This document shows, piece after piece, positions 1 through 7,828 of a stretch of 18,776 nt of DNA (position 1 is its first letter; every line of letters begins with the position of its first letter). Both the position numbers and the translations under genes were made by a program. The notes under the pieces were generated by a model, which was not told where the DNA came from, did not search any database, and worked only from the letters and a program-made list of their open reading frames with translations. The stretch covers positions 1-18,776 of the forward strand of contig JAYWAM010000052.1 in assembly GCA_043782425.1 (NCBI GenBank), given 5' to 3'. This DNA comes from JAYWAM01 sp043782425 (lineage in GTDB: Bacteria > Pseudomonadota > Gammaproteobacteria > Burkholderiales > Usitatibacteraceae).

Positions 1-9
1 GGCAGTCAT
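1..9 (-). CDS. Start of next gene downstream of pilS (probable pilR), truncated by window edge
   Basis: An ATG at 9..7 on the minus strand reads Met-Thr-Ala before the window ends. It is preceded at a good distance by an AGGGA ribosome-binding site that overlaps the last codons of pilS. pilS is normally followed by its response regulator pilR, so that is the expected identity, but three codons cannot prove it. Confidence 0.5.
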
Positions 10-16
10 ATTTTCC

Positions 17-1630
17 CTAAACGCACTTTATGGTGAGGCGGAAATCTGCGCCACTTTCGATGACGAAGTAATCGAGGCGCGCGCCATTGACCTCGGACAA
101 CTCGCGTGCAATATATAGCCCCAGGCCGGTGCCCTGCGCGTCGGTGGTGAAAAAAGGCTCGAACACGTGCGGCAATGCGCTGGTCGAAACCCCCGGACCA
201 TCATCAATCACATCGAGTTGCAACGTATTGTCGCGCGTTCCACGCTTGAGCGCTATGAGCACGCTGCCTTTCTGTTTACGCCCATGACGCCACGCATTGC
301 GCGCAAGATTCCACAACACCTGATCGAGATGGGCGCGGTCAAACCATAGTTTCGGCAAGCGCGGCGCATCAATGCGAAAAATGTCTTCCGGGACTTTTTC
401 GTTACCGCAAAATTCGTGTACAAACTGTCTCAAATACAGCGCTGCGTCTATGGCTTCGGGTTGGGCGCGGTCACGGCGATTTAGATACAGCACTTCCTGC
501 ACCATGCGCTCCAACCTGCGCGTATTGTCGCGGATGATGGTGAGCAAACGCTGATCGCCTTCCTGGCGGCTGTGCTCCTCAAGCATCAGATCGGCGGCAT
601 GACTGATGGATGAAAGCGGATTGCGGATTTCGTGCGCGATGCTGGCGGTGAGGCGGCCTAACGCCACCAGCTTCATTTGCTGCGCCTGGGCGTTAATGCG
701 GCTCACGTCCTCCAGAAAAATCACTGTGGGTGATGGTCGGCTGCTGTCTACACTGCGCCCGATGGCAACAAAGCGCACCAGATAATCCTTCTCACGCAGG
801 ACATCGTGCACCACCGGGAATATGCGCCTGCGGTCGCGCCGCCACTCCTCGAGAAACACCGCAAGCCGCGGCGCATATTCCGCCAGCCGCAGCTTGCCCT
901 CCAAGGGACCGAGCAGCGCTGCGCTGGGGGGATTGTGCTGGCGGATTGCACCTTTTTCATCGACCACCAGAAAGCCGTCCTGCATGTCACGAATCACCAG
1001 TTCGTTGATTTGTGCAAGATTGGCTAGATCAACACCGCGCTCCTCTGCGATGCGTTCCGCGCCACGCTCATAACGCGCCAGCGCGGACGCCAGCCAGGCC
1101 ACGGCAAAGTAACCGCCGGACAGCAAGCCCGCCTGAAAAAAATCTCCCTGCGAAGCTTCGCTTTTCAGCATTTGCACCGATTGTTCGAGCAGCAGGGCAA
1201 TGGCCGCCAGTGAGGCATGAAAATACACCAGCCGTCCGCGGCTGGTGAGGCCTGCCGCCGCCAGGGTAACCAGCAGCAAAATCCCCAGGCCGCTACGCAC
1301 TCCGCCGCTGGCATACAACAAGGCGGTAATGGTCGCCACATCGACAATGACCTGGGTGGTAAGTTGTATCTCAAGCGCCGGCGCGCGCGCGCGCGTAAAC
1401 GACAACAGAATAAGACTCAGCGCGCCATAGGCAATCAGGGTTACGCTCGCCAGCCAGGGAGCCGCCAGGCCGATGAACTGCAAGCCGGTGAAGCCCCAAT
1501 AGGTTCCGGCCAGAAGCATGGCCAGCAAGATGCGATAGATGCTATAGGCGTGTAGCGTGCGCCATGCTGCATCCTGCTTCTCCGCATTGTTGACGGAGGA
1601 CGCCGACAGCGCTTCGCTAATTGCGCTCAT
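17..1630 (-). CDS. pilS: PilS-type sensor histidine kinase (type IV pilus two-component system)
   Basis: This is a 537-residue membrane sensor kinase that would phosphorylate the PilR activator to control pilin transcription. The N-terminal ~190 residues hold about six hydrophobic membrane segments. A PAS-like region follows (about 205-310), then a HisKA dimerisation domain with the phospho-accepting His in AHEIRNPL (about residue 333), and a HATPase domain with the N box (NLARNAWRHG, about 441-450), G1 (DDGPG, about 476-480) and G2 (GTGLGL, about 500-505). The length and the six-helix N-terminus fit PilS better than a generic kinase. It starts at ATG 1630, 15 nt after the upstream small gene, so the two are likely co-transcribed. 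A (GC)n run of 15 nt lies inside the membrane-domain coding region (1381-1395). Family assignment is strong; the specific pilus role is inferred from architecture and neighbours. Confidence 0.88.
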   Translation of the reverse strand: MSAISEALSASSVNNAEKQDAAWRTLHAYSIYRILLAMLLAGTYWGFTGLQFIGLAAPWLASVTLIAYGALSLILLSFTRARAPALEIQLTTQVIVDVATITALLYASGGVRSGLGILLLVTLAAAGLTSRGRLVYFHASLAAIALLLEQSVQMLKSEASQGDFFQAGLLSGGYFAVAWLASALARYERGAERIAEERGVDLANLAQINELVIRDMQDGFLVVDEKGAIRQHNPPSAALLGPLEGKLRLAEYAPRLAVFLEEWRRDRRRIFPVVHDVLREKDYLVRFVAIGRSVDSSRPSPTVIFLEDVSRINAQAQQMKLVALGRLTASIAHEIRNPLSSISHAADLMLEEHSRQEGDQRLLTIIRDNTRRLERMVQEVLYLNRRDRAQPEAIDAALYLRQFVHEFCGNEKVPEDIFRIDAPRLPKLWFDRAHLDQVLWNLARNAWRHGRKQKGSVLIALKRGTRDNTLQLDVIDDGPGVSTSALPHVFEPFFTTDAQGTGLGLYIARELSEVNGARLDYFVIESGADFRLTIKCV

Positions 1631-1645
1631 TCCAGCGGCAAGGCA

Positions 1646-1864
1646 TTATTTGCGATGCACACAGGCATCTTCAGCGCGGCAGCGGTAAGCCCCGCCGTGC
1701 AGCGCGGCCTCGGCCTTGGGAATATAGACGCCGCAAACGCTGCACGCAACCATGTCATCGCTTTTAGTCGTCATATCTTTTGGCTTGCGCCCCGATTTGA
1801 GCAGACCACGCAGCAATAGCCAGATAAAAAAACCGATAATAACGAAAATCAAGATACGTCCCAA
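1646..1864 (-). CDS. PP0621 family small membrane protein with cysteine pairs
   Basis: The 72-residue product has one N-terminal membrane helix (residues ~3-20, rich in Ile/Leu/Phe), a basic linker (GRKPKD), then a small cysteine-rich domain with a CSVC pair and, after a HGG turn, a CRAEDACVHR pair, suggesting a mini zinc ribbon facing the cytoplasm. This layout matches the PP0621 family, which commonly sits directly upstream of pilS; its function is unknown. The chosen start is a TTG codon at 1864..1862, because no ATG fits and an AGGAGG Shine-Dalgarno sequence lies 4 nt upstream. It ends 15 nt before pilS, consistent with an operon. Confidence 0.8.
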   Translation of the reverse strand: MGRILIFVIIGFFIWLLLRGLLKSGRKPKDMTTKSDDMVACSVCGVYIPKAEAALHGGAYRCRAEDACVHRK

Positions 1865-1894
1865 AATGCCTCCTTTGGCTCAAAATGATGAATG

Positions 1895-1900
1895 ATTATA
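1895..1900 (-). promoter_or_regulatory. Candidate -10 box for the small-protein/pilS operon
   Basis: The minus strand reads a perfect TATAAT about 31 nt upstream of the TTG start of the small membrane protein gene. No good -35 hexamer stands 16-18 nt further upstream, so it may be an activated promoter or chance. Confidence 0.4.
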
Positions 1901-2008
1901 TGTGCAGGTTGGGTTTGGCGCGTGTTTTTTGCGCCCATAGGGTGCGATTCAAACTGATGTGGAGTAAGCCCACCGCACGATCCCTTCACAGAGGAACAAA
2001 TGGCGGCA

Positions 2009-2079
2009 CGTAGGGCGGACTTGTCCGCCAAACCATCAACACCTCTCTGGCACGATACGGCGGACAAGTCCGCCCTACG
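2009..2079. repeat. REP-like nested palindrome, copy 1
   Basis: Two perfect 21-nt inverted arms (2009-2029 and 2059-2079) flank a 29-nt spacer. Each arm contains its own self-complementary core (GGCGGAC/GTCCGCC). The same core and part of the spacer recur near 10018-10117, so this is a dispersed intergenic repeat of the REP/REPIN kind. It sits beyond the 3' end of the big oxidoreductase gene and may also help end transcription. Confidence 0.85.
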
Positions 2080-2098
2080 CTCGGGCTCATGGCTTCAT

Positions 2099-2134
2099 GC
2101 GTGTTGCAATGCGTGTTGTAGCGCGTGTTGCATT
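2099..2134. repeat. Imperfect 12-nt tandem repeat (3 units)
   Basis: Three back-to-back units each start with GCGTGTTG (2099, 2111, 2123) and differ in the last four bases. The third unit touches the stop codon of the oxidoreductase gene on the minus strand. No function is evident. Confidence 0.7.
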
Positions 2135-5100
2135 AACACGCTTCCCCAGCAGGCAGGCGTTCAAGGCAGCGGCGTATCCACTGCGCGGTCAACTTCTCTT
2201 GCAACGAGTTCTGGCGCAGGCGTGCATCCAGCGCCGAGAAATCGACTTTGTCAAGCGCCTGATCCTGGTTGAAACAGGAAAATACATAAGTCGTTTCTCC
2301 GCTTACAGGATCGACCTGCGGTTGCAGGCACTGCGCGCAGATCTCTTTCATCATGCACTGCATGGGCGAGTTGATCGAACCGATGGCGAAATGATGCGGC
2401 TTGAGATAAGGCTTGAGCAAGTCGTGGCGCTCCAGGGCCACCGCAGCCATCATGCGGTCCGAGCCGATGGCGATAATGCGGTCACAATCCTGGTATGCAA
2501 TCGGCTGCTCGCCCAGCGCGCCGCATGCGTAGGCGTGCATGGCCTTGACGATATTGCCGACAAACATCTTGTCCTGCGGACGCGTAGCCTTGAATCCCGG
2601 CGCTTCGTCGCAACACCACACCACCAGATCGGCTGCGGCTTCGATTTCCTTGATCTTGTAGCGGTCTGCCATTTTTTTGTAACCGGCAAAGTAAAGCACT
2701 TTCGATCCGGCCTTGCGCAGTGCAGCGCCAATGGAGAACAGCACAGCGTTGCCCAGGCCGCCGCCGACAAGAAGCACGGTTTCGTTAGCGGGAATTTCGG
2801 TTGCGCATCCGGTCGGCCCCATGAGCACCACCGGCTCGCCCGGCTTGAGATAGGCGCACAGATCGCTCGATCCCCCCATTTCGAGCACGATGGTCGAGAG
2901 CAGCCCCTGTACCTTGTCCACCCAGGCGCCGGTCAGCGCCAGGCCTTCCATGGCAAGCGTGGTTCTGGTTACCGCGCCTAGTGCGCTGGTTTCTTCACTG
3001 CGCAGCGCCAGCGTCTCGAAATTTTGCAGGCGGTAGAACTGGCCGGGCGCGAATTGGCGCGCCGCCCGTGGCGCTTTGATAACTACTTCGACGATGGTGG
3101 GAGTAAGGCGTTTTATCTCGTGTACGCTGGCGCGCAGTTCGTGATTCAGATGGCTGAAAAAATGCGCATCGCTGTGTAGCGCTGTCGGCGCCACCTTGCC
3201 AAGCACCTCGCTCACCAGCGGATAGCCTTGCTTGGCGCCGCCCATAGCCTTCACCACATTACCGGCAAACGACGGATGCAGGTCACCGAAAAAACTGATG
3301 AAACGATTATCCGAGCGCTTCGAGAGTAATACCTGAACCAATTCTGGTTTGGCGAGCGCGCGCGCGGGTTTGACCACCTTGCCTTCACGATCCACCGCCT
3401 GAAAGTATTTTCCGTCGAGCACAAAGTTGTCGGCATCCTCGCGCGCCAGAACCGTGTTGGGATGGGTGCCGGCCGCAATCAGGATGGCGCGCGCGTTAAG
3501 TTCGACATCGGGGCCGCTGGTCCATGAGCCATCTTGTTCGTGCTCCATAACCGTCATGCGTATGGATCGCGCATGGCCGTATTGATCGATTTCGATACGC
3601 TTGGGCGCCAGCCCTTCGGCAAAGACGATGCCTTCCTGCAAACCGAGCTCGACCTCTTCGTGGTTGAGCGTGTAGGACGGGCTGTCGATGAGGCGCTTGC
3701 GGTAAGCAATGGTGACGCCGCCCCATAGCTTGAGCAAGGCGATGAAGTTGGGCGTACGCCCCTGGCGTTGCGCCGCGGCACGCTCTTCGCGCAACTCCTG
3801 GGCGTGATAGATGAACTCGTCGGCGATCTCGATTTCTTCCTGCGTAAAACGTGCGCGCACCGCCTCCTCGTTTTTTTCTCTGACTAGAACTTCATAACGG
3901 CTGAGAAATTTTTCCACCTGCACCGGATAGTAGGCGAGCGCCTCGGTTGCCGTGTCGATGGCGGTGAGCCCGCCGCCGATCACCACCGCAGGCAGACGCA
4001 GTTGCATGTTGGCGATGGAATCGCGCTTGGCCGCGCCGCTAAGCTGCAAGGCCATGAGAAAATCCGAGGCAGTGCGCACGCCGCGCGCGAGGGCGTTGGG
4101 AATATCCAGAACCGTGGGGCGACCTGCGCCCATGCACAGCGCGACGTGGTCGAAGCCCAGGCCTCCGGTTTCGTGCGGCGCAAAAGCGTCGTCCGCCGTG
4201 ATAGTGCCGCCGAAACGCACGCCGCCGAATAACGCGAACTGCGCGCGGCGTTCGAGCAGCAGGCGCACCACCTTGAGAAAATTCTTGTCCCAGCGCACGG
4301 TGATGCCGTATTCAGCCACGCCGCCAAACCCTGCCATGACGCGGTCATCAAGCGACTCGTAGAGGGTGTGGATGTTGCGAATCGGCTCGAATGCCACCCG
4401 ATTGCCGGTGGCGTCTACACCGCTGATGTGGGGTGGAAGCGGCTCAATTTTCAACCCGTCTATGCCGACCACGCTATGGCCGTCGTTCATCAGGTGATGG
4501 GCGAGGGTAAAGCCTGCCGGGCCCATGCCCGCAACCAGCACGCGCTTGCCGCTCGCCTCCCTGGGCAGCGGGCGCGCGAGATTGAGCGGATTCCAACGTG
4601 TTAATAGCGAATAGATTTCAAAACCATAAGGCAGCTCAAGCACATCCTTGACGGTGCGCGTTTCCGCCTGGGGAATATCGACCGGGTCCTGTTTCTGATA
4701 AATGCACGACTTCATACAGTCGTTGCAAATGCGATGGCCGGTCGCCACCACCATGGCGTTGTCTACGGTAATCATGGCCAGCGCGCCCAGCGGCTGGCCG
4801 CGCGTTTTCACCATGTGGAATTCTGAAATTTTTTCTTCCAGCGGACAACCGGCGAGCGTGACGTCGAAGGGGCTCTTCTTGAAGCGCGCGCCGCCTTTCA
4901 ATGGCGGGCCTTCCTTGGGCGTTTTTTCCAGCAAACCCGTGGAGCACGAATCCTTATCCTGTTCATGGCACCAAATGCAGTAGTGCGCTTCGCCCAATGC
5001 ACCGGCCAGATCGATCCCCGCATCGGTCAGCGCAAAACCATCACGGCTGCGCAGGTGATGCTCGCTCAGCGTATGTGATGCAAAACCTTTTGACTGATCG

Positions 5101-5714
5101 GTGCTCACCGCAACAAGATGGATGACATCGAGCTTGCGCGGCGCTTTGAACAGCACCGAGCCGCGATGCAAGGCCTTGCCTGCTGTAGTCAGTGTGGCCC
5201 ATGCCGCATAGCGCCAGGCCAGTTCGAGGTACTCTGCATGCGTGCGCTCGTCGGCCTGCCAGGCGATGACCTGGTGCGCAAAGGCCAGCTCGAAACTGCG
5301 CTCGCCCGCAACACTGCCGAGCAGGGCCGCAAGTTTATCGCCCAGATCGCCGCCGTCAAGTGTGGCGGCTTGTTCGGCCTTGATTTTTTGCAATGCCACG
5401 CGCTGCACGAAGTTGCGGCGCGCCGTGTAAATAGGCGCCAGCTCAAGATGCTGCTGCGCCAGTACAGCCAACTCGCGCTGGATGCCGAACAGCTTGGCTA
5501 TAAAATCTTCCACATGCGGAGCGAGCGCCACCAGTAATTGCGCTTCCTGCTTCGCCGCCAGTGCTGCGGGGTCTGCGCGCGCGGCAATCAGCCGCTCTGT
5601 CAACGTGCCGTCAGCAGCGCGCAGATAATCGAGAAACGCCGCATCGAGACGCAACAGGCCATCGCGTTGGTAGAGATCGGCAAACTGTAGATCAAATGCA
5701 AGCGACAGTGGCAC
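2133..5714 (-). CDS. Fused iron-sulfur flavoprotein: GltD/NfnB-like oxidoreductase joined to PyrK/NfnA-like electron-transfer domain
   Basis: The product is about 1,193 residues. Numbered from the GTG chosen here, it has: a ~240-residue N-terminal region with no motif I recognise; a cysteine cluster (C246, C249, C257, C290, then C330, C333, C337 in ICNDCMKSC) like the 4Fe-4S domain of GltD-type enzymes; an FAD Rossmann motif GMGPAG (~396-401); an NAD(P) Rossmann motif GGGLTAID (~580-587); and a GltD-type closing motif near IAAGTHPNT (~746-754). After ~840 comes a second flavoprotein: an FAD-binding PGQFYRL motif (~890), a nucleotide-binding VGGGLGNA (~983-990), and a PyrK-like 2Fe-2S site (C1120, C1126, C1129, C1147). 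This resembles both subunits of an NfnAB/SudAB-type transhydrogenase in one chain, so NAD(P)H/ferredoxin electron transfer is inferred. An upstream GTG at 5786 keeps the frame open, but the tRNA terminator lies inside that extension, so the GTG at 5714..5712 is preferred. Confidence 0.8.
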   Translation of the reverse strand: MPLSLAFDLQFADLYQRDGLLRLDAAFLDYLRAADGTLTERLIAARADPAALAAKQEAQLLVALAPHVEDFIAKLFGIQRELAVLAQQHLELAPIYTARRNFVQRVALQKIKAEQAATLDGGDLGDKLAALLGSVAGERSFELAFAHQVIAWQADERTHAEYLELAWRYAAWATLTTAGKALHRGSVLFKAPRKLDVIHLVAVSTDQSKGFASHTLSEHHLRSRDGFALTDAGIDLAGALGEAHYCIWCHEQDKDSCSTGLLEKTPKEGPPLKGGARFKKSPFDVTLAGCPLEEKISEFHMVKTRGQPLGALAMITVDNAMVVATGHRICNDCMKSCIYQKQDPVDIPQAETRTVKDVLELPYGFEIYSLLTRWNPLNLARPLPREASGKRVLVAGMGPAGFTLAHHLMNDGHSVVGIDGLKIEPLPPHISGVDATGNRVAFEPIRNIHTLYESLDDRVMAGFGGVAEYGITVRWDKNFLKVVRLLLERRAQFALFGGVRFGGTITADDAFAPHETGGLGFDHVALCMGAGRPTVLDIPNALARGVRTASDFLMALQLSGAAKRDSIANMQLRLPAVVIGGGLTAIDTATEALAYYPVQVEKFLSRYEVLVREKNEEAVRARFTQEEIEIADEFIYHAQELREERAAAQRQGRTPNFIALLKLWGGVTIAYRKRLIDSPSYTLNHEEVELGLQEGIVFAEGLAPKRIEIDQYGHARSIRMTVMEHEQDGSWTSGPDVELNARAILIAAGTHPNTVLAREDADNFVLDGKYFQAVDREGKVVKPARALAKPELVQVLLSKRSDNRFISFFGDLHPSFAGNVVKAMGGAKQGYPLVSEVLGKVAPTALHSDAHFFSHLNHELRASVHEIKRLTPTIVEVVIKAPRAARQFAPGQFYRLQNFETLALRSEETSALGAVTRTTLAMEGLALTGAWVDKVQGLLSTIVLEMGGSSDLCAYLKPGEPVVLMGPTGCATEIPANETVLLVGGGLGNAVLFSIGAALRKAGSKVLYFAGYKKMADRYKIKEIEAAADLVVWCCDEAPGFKATRPQDKMFVGNIVKAMHAYACGALGEQPIAYQDCDRIIAIGSDRMMAAVALERHDLLKPYLKPHHFAIGSINSPMQCMMKEICAQCLQPQVDPVSGETTYVFSCFNQDQALDKVDFSALDARLRQNSLQEKLTAQWIRRCLERLPAGEAC

Positions 5715-5743
5715 GGACAATTTCCGGTAAAAGTACACTTCTA

Positions 5744-5775
5744 AAACAAAAAAAGCCTGCGGGAAGCAAGCCTTT
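5744..5775 (-). terminator. Rho-independent terminator after tRNA-Pro
   Basis: On the minus strand a 10-pair stem (arms 5766-5775 and 5751-5760, with two G-U pairs) closes a 5-nt UUCCC loop and runs into seven T residues. It lies 15 nt beyond the tRNA CCA end and would end the ispB-tRNA transcript. Confidence 0.85.
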
Positions 5776-5790
5776 CTATTTTCCACAAAT

Positions 5791-5867
5791 TGGTCGGGGT
5801 GAGAGGATTCGAACCTCCGGCCTCTACGTCCCGAACGTAGCGCTCTACCAGGCTAAGCTACACCCCG
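5791..5867 (-). tRNA. tRNA-Pro (anticodon CGG)
   Basis: A 77-nt cloverleaf on the minus strand has a 7-bp acceptor stem (CGGGGTG with CACCCCG), D-arm, an anticodon stem CTACG/CGTAG around the loop TTCGGGA (anticodon CGG, reading CCG), a T-arm with TTCGAAT, discriminator A and an encoded CCA. It starts only 11 nt after the ispB stop codon and is followed by a strong terminator, so it probably matures from an ispB-tRNA transcript. Confidence 0.97.
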
Positions 5868-5878
5868 AATGAATATTT

Positions 5879-6877
5879 CTAATACCTGCGTTCAACTGCA
5901 AAAACGCATAATTGTAACAAAGTATCGCGATAGATTGAATCAGGAAGATGAGAAATCGCGCTGCTTGCCGCTGCCGCCTCGGCCTGGGCGGCACGACGCG
6001 CATAGTCGAGGGCGCCGGTTTCGTTGACGGCGCGCACCACATTTTCCAGCTCCGCCCTGCCGCCATCCTGGATCGCCCGGCGTACGGCATTGCGCTGCGT
6101 CTCGTTGCCGTTGCGCATGGCGTAGATGAGCGGCAACGTGGGCTTGCCCTCGGCCAGATCGTCGCCGATATTCTTGCCGGTTTCATCGCTGTCGCCGGAG
6201 TAATCGAGCACATCGTCTATCAGTTGAAACGCCGTACCCAGATGCGTGCCGTAGTCTGCCAGCGCCTGCTCGTCGCGCTGTGTTGCGTTGCCGAGTATGG
6301 CGCCGATTTGGGCTGCGGCCTGGAACAGCTTGGCGGTTTTGTAACGCACCACACGCAGGTAACTCTCCTCATTGGTGTCGGGATTATGGATATTGAGCAA
6401 CTGCAACACTTCTCCCTCGGCGATGACATTGGTGGCGTTGGCGAGCACCTGCATGACGCGCGCGCTGCCCACTTCGACCATCATCTGAAAAGCGCGTGAA
6501 TAAAGGAAATCGCCCACCAGTACGCTGGCGGCGTTGCCAAACTCGGCATTGGCGGTCTTGCGTCCGCGCCGCAGATTTGATTCATCGACCACATCGTCGT
6601 GCAAAAGGGTGGCGGTATGGATGAACTCGATCACCGCTGAAAGCTCGTGGGTATGCGCTCGCGCGGCATTGAACAGGTTGCCAGCCAGCACCACCAACGC
6701 CGGCCGCAGGCGCTTGCCGCCGCTTTCGATGATGTAATGCGCAATCTGGTTGATAAGCGCCACCTCGGACTGAAGCCGACGGCGGATCACCGCGTCAACC
6801 GCCAGCATGTCGTCCGCGATGACCTCGCGCAGCGATTCGAGGCTAAGTGCTTGAACGGGTTGGTGCAAAGAATTCAT
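5879..6877 (-). CDS. ispB: Octaprenyl diphosphate synthase (ubiquinone side chain)
   Basis: The 332-residue product is a trans-polyprenyl diphosphate synthase that extends farnesyl-PP with isopentenyl-PP to make the C40 (or similar) tail of ubiquinone. The first aspartate-rich motif LLHDDVVDESNLRRG holds D94, D95 and D98; the second, LIDDVLDYSGD, holds D221, D222 and D225. GGKRLRP (~53-59) is the usual IPP-binding lysine/arginine motif. The length is typical for the family. It begins at ATG 6877 and is divergent from rplU, an arrangement found in many beta- and gammaproteobacteria. Chain length cannot be read with certainty from sequence, but the context favours ispB. Confidence 0.95.
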   Translation of the reverse strand: MNSLHQPVQALSLESLREVIADDMLAVDAVIRRRLQSEVALINQIAHYIIESGGKRLRPALVVLAGNLFNAARAHTHELSAVIEFIHTATLLHDDVVDESNLRRGRKTANAEFGNAASVLVGDFLYSRAFQMMVEVGSARVMQVLANATNVIAEGEVLQLLNIHNPDTNEESYLRVVRYKTAKLFQAAAQIGAILGNATQRDEQALADYGTHLGTAFQLIDDVLDYSGDSDETGKNIGDDLAEGKPTLPLIYAMRNGNETQRNAVRRAIQDGGRAELENVVRAVNETGALDYARRAAQAEAAAASSAISHLPDSIYRDTLLQLCVFAVERRY

Positions 6878-6910
6878 GTTTCAGGGCGCAGGCTGACGCA
6901 GAACGTGAGT

Positions 6911-6931
6911 ATGGCAAACGAATGGCAAACG
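6911..6931. repeat. Two direct repeats one helical turn apart in the ispB-rplU promoter region
   Basis: ATGGCAAACG occurs at 6911-6920 and again at 6922-6931, an 11-bp period, upstream of both ispB and rplU. Such spacing puts both copies on the same face of the helix and could be an operator, but no known regulator motif is recognised. Confidence 0.4.
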
Positions 6932-6966
6932 CTATGCGAAATCCTTGATTTGCTTCGGATTTGCCT

Positions 6967-6995
6967 TTGACGTCAGGCCGAAAAATGCGTATCAT
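6967..6995 (+). promoter_or_regulatory. Sigma-70 promoter of rplU-rpmA
   Basis: TTGACG (6967-6972) and TATCAT (6990-6995) are separated by exactly 17 bp, close to the vegetative consensus. Transcription would start near 7002, giving a leader of about 105 nt before rplU. Confidence 0.75.
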
Positions 6996-7105
6996 ACCGG
7001 GTTCTTTCGCTTGGGTCTGTAGTAACACACAGTAAAACACAGCCAAACATCAAGCGGACAGAAGTTTCTTTATAAGTTTCCTTGTAAAAATTTAGGAGTT
7101 TCAAC

Positions 7106-7420
7106 ATGTATGCGGTCATAAAAACCGGTGGCAAGCAGTATCGCGTTGCCGCTGGCGAAAAACTCAAAATAGAACAGATACCGGCAGATGTTGGCTCGCA
7201 AGTCGTCCTTGATCAAATACTCATGATTGCGGATGGTGAAGCGGTCACGCTCGGCCAACCCTTGGTAAGTGGTGCGAAAGTTTCCGCCACCGTGCTCGCG
7301 CACGGCCGGCATGACAAGGTGCGCATTTTCAAAATGCGGCGCCGCAAGCACTATCAGAAACACCAGGGGCATCGTCAAAATTTCACCGAAATCCAGATCG
7401 ACACCATCAACGCAGCCTGA
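7106..7420 (+). CDS. rplU: 50S ribosomal protein L21
   Basis: The 104-residue protein starts MYAVIKTGGKQYRV and carries the basic stretch RRRKHYQKHQGHRQNF typical of bacterial L21, which binds 23S rRNA in the large subunit. The length is normal. An AGGAG ribosome-binding site lies 7 nt before ATG 7106. It is the first gene of the rplU-rpmA pair and is followed after 28 nt by rpmA. Confidence 0.98.
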   Translation: MYAVIKTGGKQYRVAAGEKLKIEQIPADVGSQVVLDQILMIADGEAVTLGQPLVSGAKVSATVLAHGRHDKVRIFKMRRRKHYQKHQGHRQNFTEIQIDTINAA

Positions 7421-7448
7421 TCGGTCAGAAACGTAAGGAGCAAGCAAT

Positions 7449-7706
7449 ATGGCACATAAAAAAGCAGGCGGTTCGTCGCGCAACGGACGTGATTCAAATC
7501 CGAAAATGCTGGGCGTCAAAGCCTACGGCGGCGAACAGATCAACGCTGGCAGCATTATCGTGCGCCAGCGCGGCACACGCTTCCACGCCGGCGACAACGT
7601 CGGCATGGGCAAGGACCACACCCTGTTCGCGCTGACGGGCGGCAAGGTGGTGTTTGCCGTGAAGGGCGCCGAAAAGCGCTCTGTGGTAAGCATTCAAGCA
7701 GCTTAA
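7449..7706 (+). CDS. rpmA: 50S ribosomal protein L27
   Basis: The 85-residue protein begins MAHKKAGGSSRNGRDSNPK, the conserved N-terminus of L27 that reaches into the peptidyl-transferase centre and contacts tRNA ends. There is no N-terminal cleavage extension of the Firmicutes kind. A good AAGGAG ribosome-binding site precedes the ATG. It is co-transcribed with rplU and ends 17 nt before the terminator stem. Confidence 0.98.
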   Translation: MAHKKAGGSSRNGRDSNPKMLGVKAYGGEQINAGSIIVRQRGTRFHAGDNVGMGKDHTLFALTGGKVVFAVKGAEKRSVVSIQAA

Positions 7707-7723
7707 TTCCTCAGGCCTCAAGC

Positions 7724-7757
7724 AAAAGGCCCCGGACAGAAATGTTCGGGGCTTTTT
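7724..7757 (+). terminator. Rho-independent terminator after rpmA
   Basis: An 8-bp stem (7729-7736 with 7745-7752, one G-U pair) with an 8-nt loop is preceded by AAAA and followed by TTTTT. It would end or attenuate the ribosomal-protein transcript before obgE and could act on both strands because of the flanking A and T runs. Confidence 0.85.
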
Positions 7758-7804
7758 CTTTTGCAGGGTCTCGGCATGCACACCGCCCTGCCTGACAGGT
7801 CAAT

Positions 7805-7828
7805 ATGAAACGTAATAACAGCCCATGA
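7805..7828 (+). CDS. Seven-codon leader ORF overlapping the obgE start
   Basis: ATG 7805 opens a mini-ORF encoding MKRNNSP whose TGA stop (7826-7828) overlaps the obgE ATG (7825-7827) as ATGA. A short AGG lies 5 nt before the mini-ORF, whereas obgE itself has no recognisable Shine-Dalgarno sequence. This is what translational coupling would look like. Chance remains possible for so short a frame. Confidence 0.4.
   Translation: MKRNNSP

Noticed and set aside
2097..2981. 294-codon plus-strand open frame opposite the oxidoreductase gene
   Set aside because: It is antisense to a clearly recognisable protein, its composition is that of a shadow frame, and it has no recognisable domain.
5118..5537. 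139-codon plus-strand open frame
   Set aside because: Shadow of the N-terminal part of the oxidoreductase gene; no ribosome-binding site or family resemblance.
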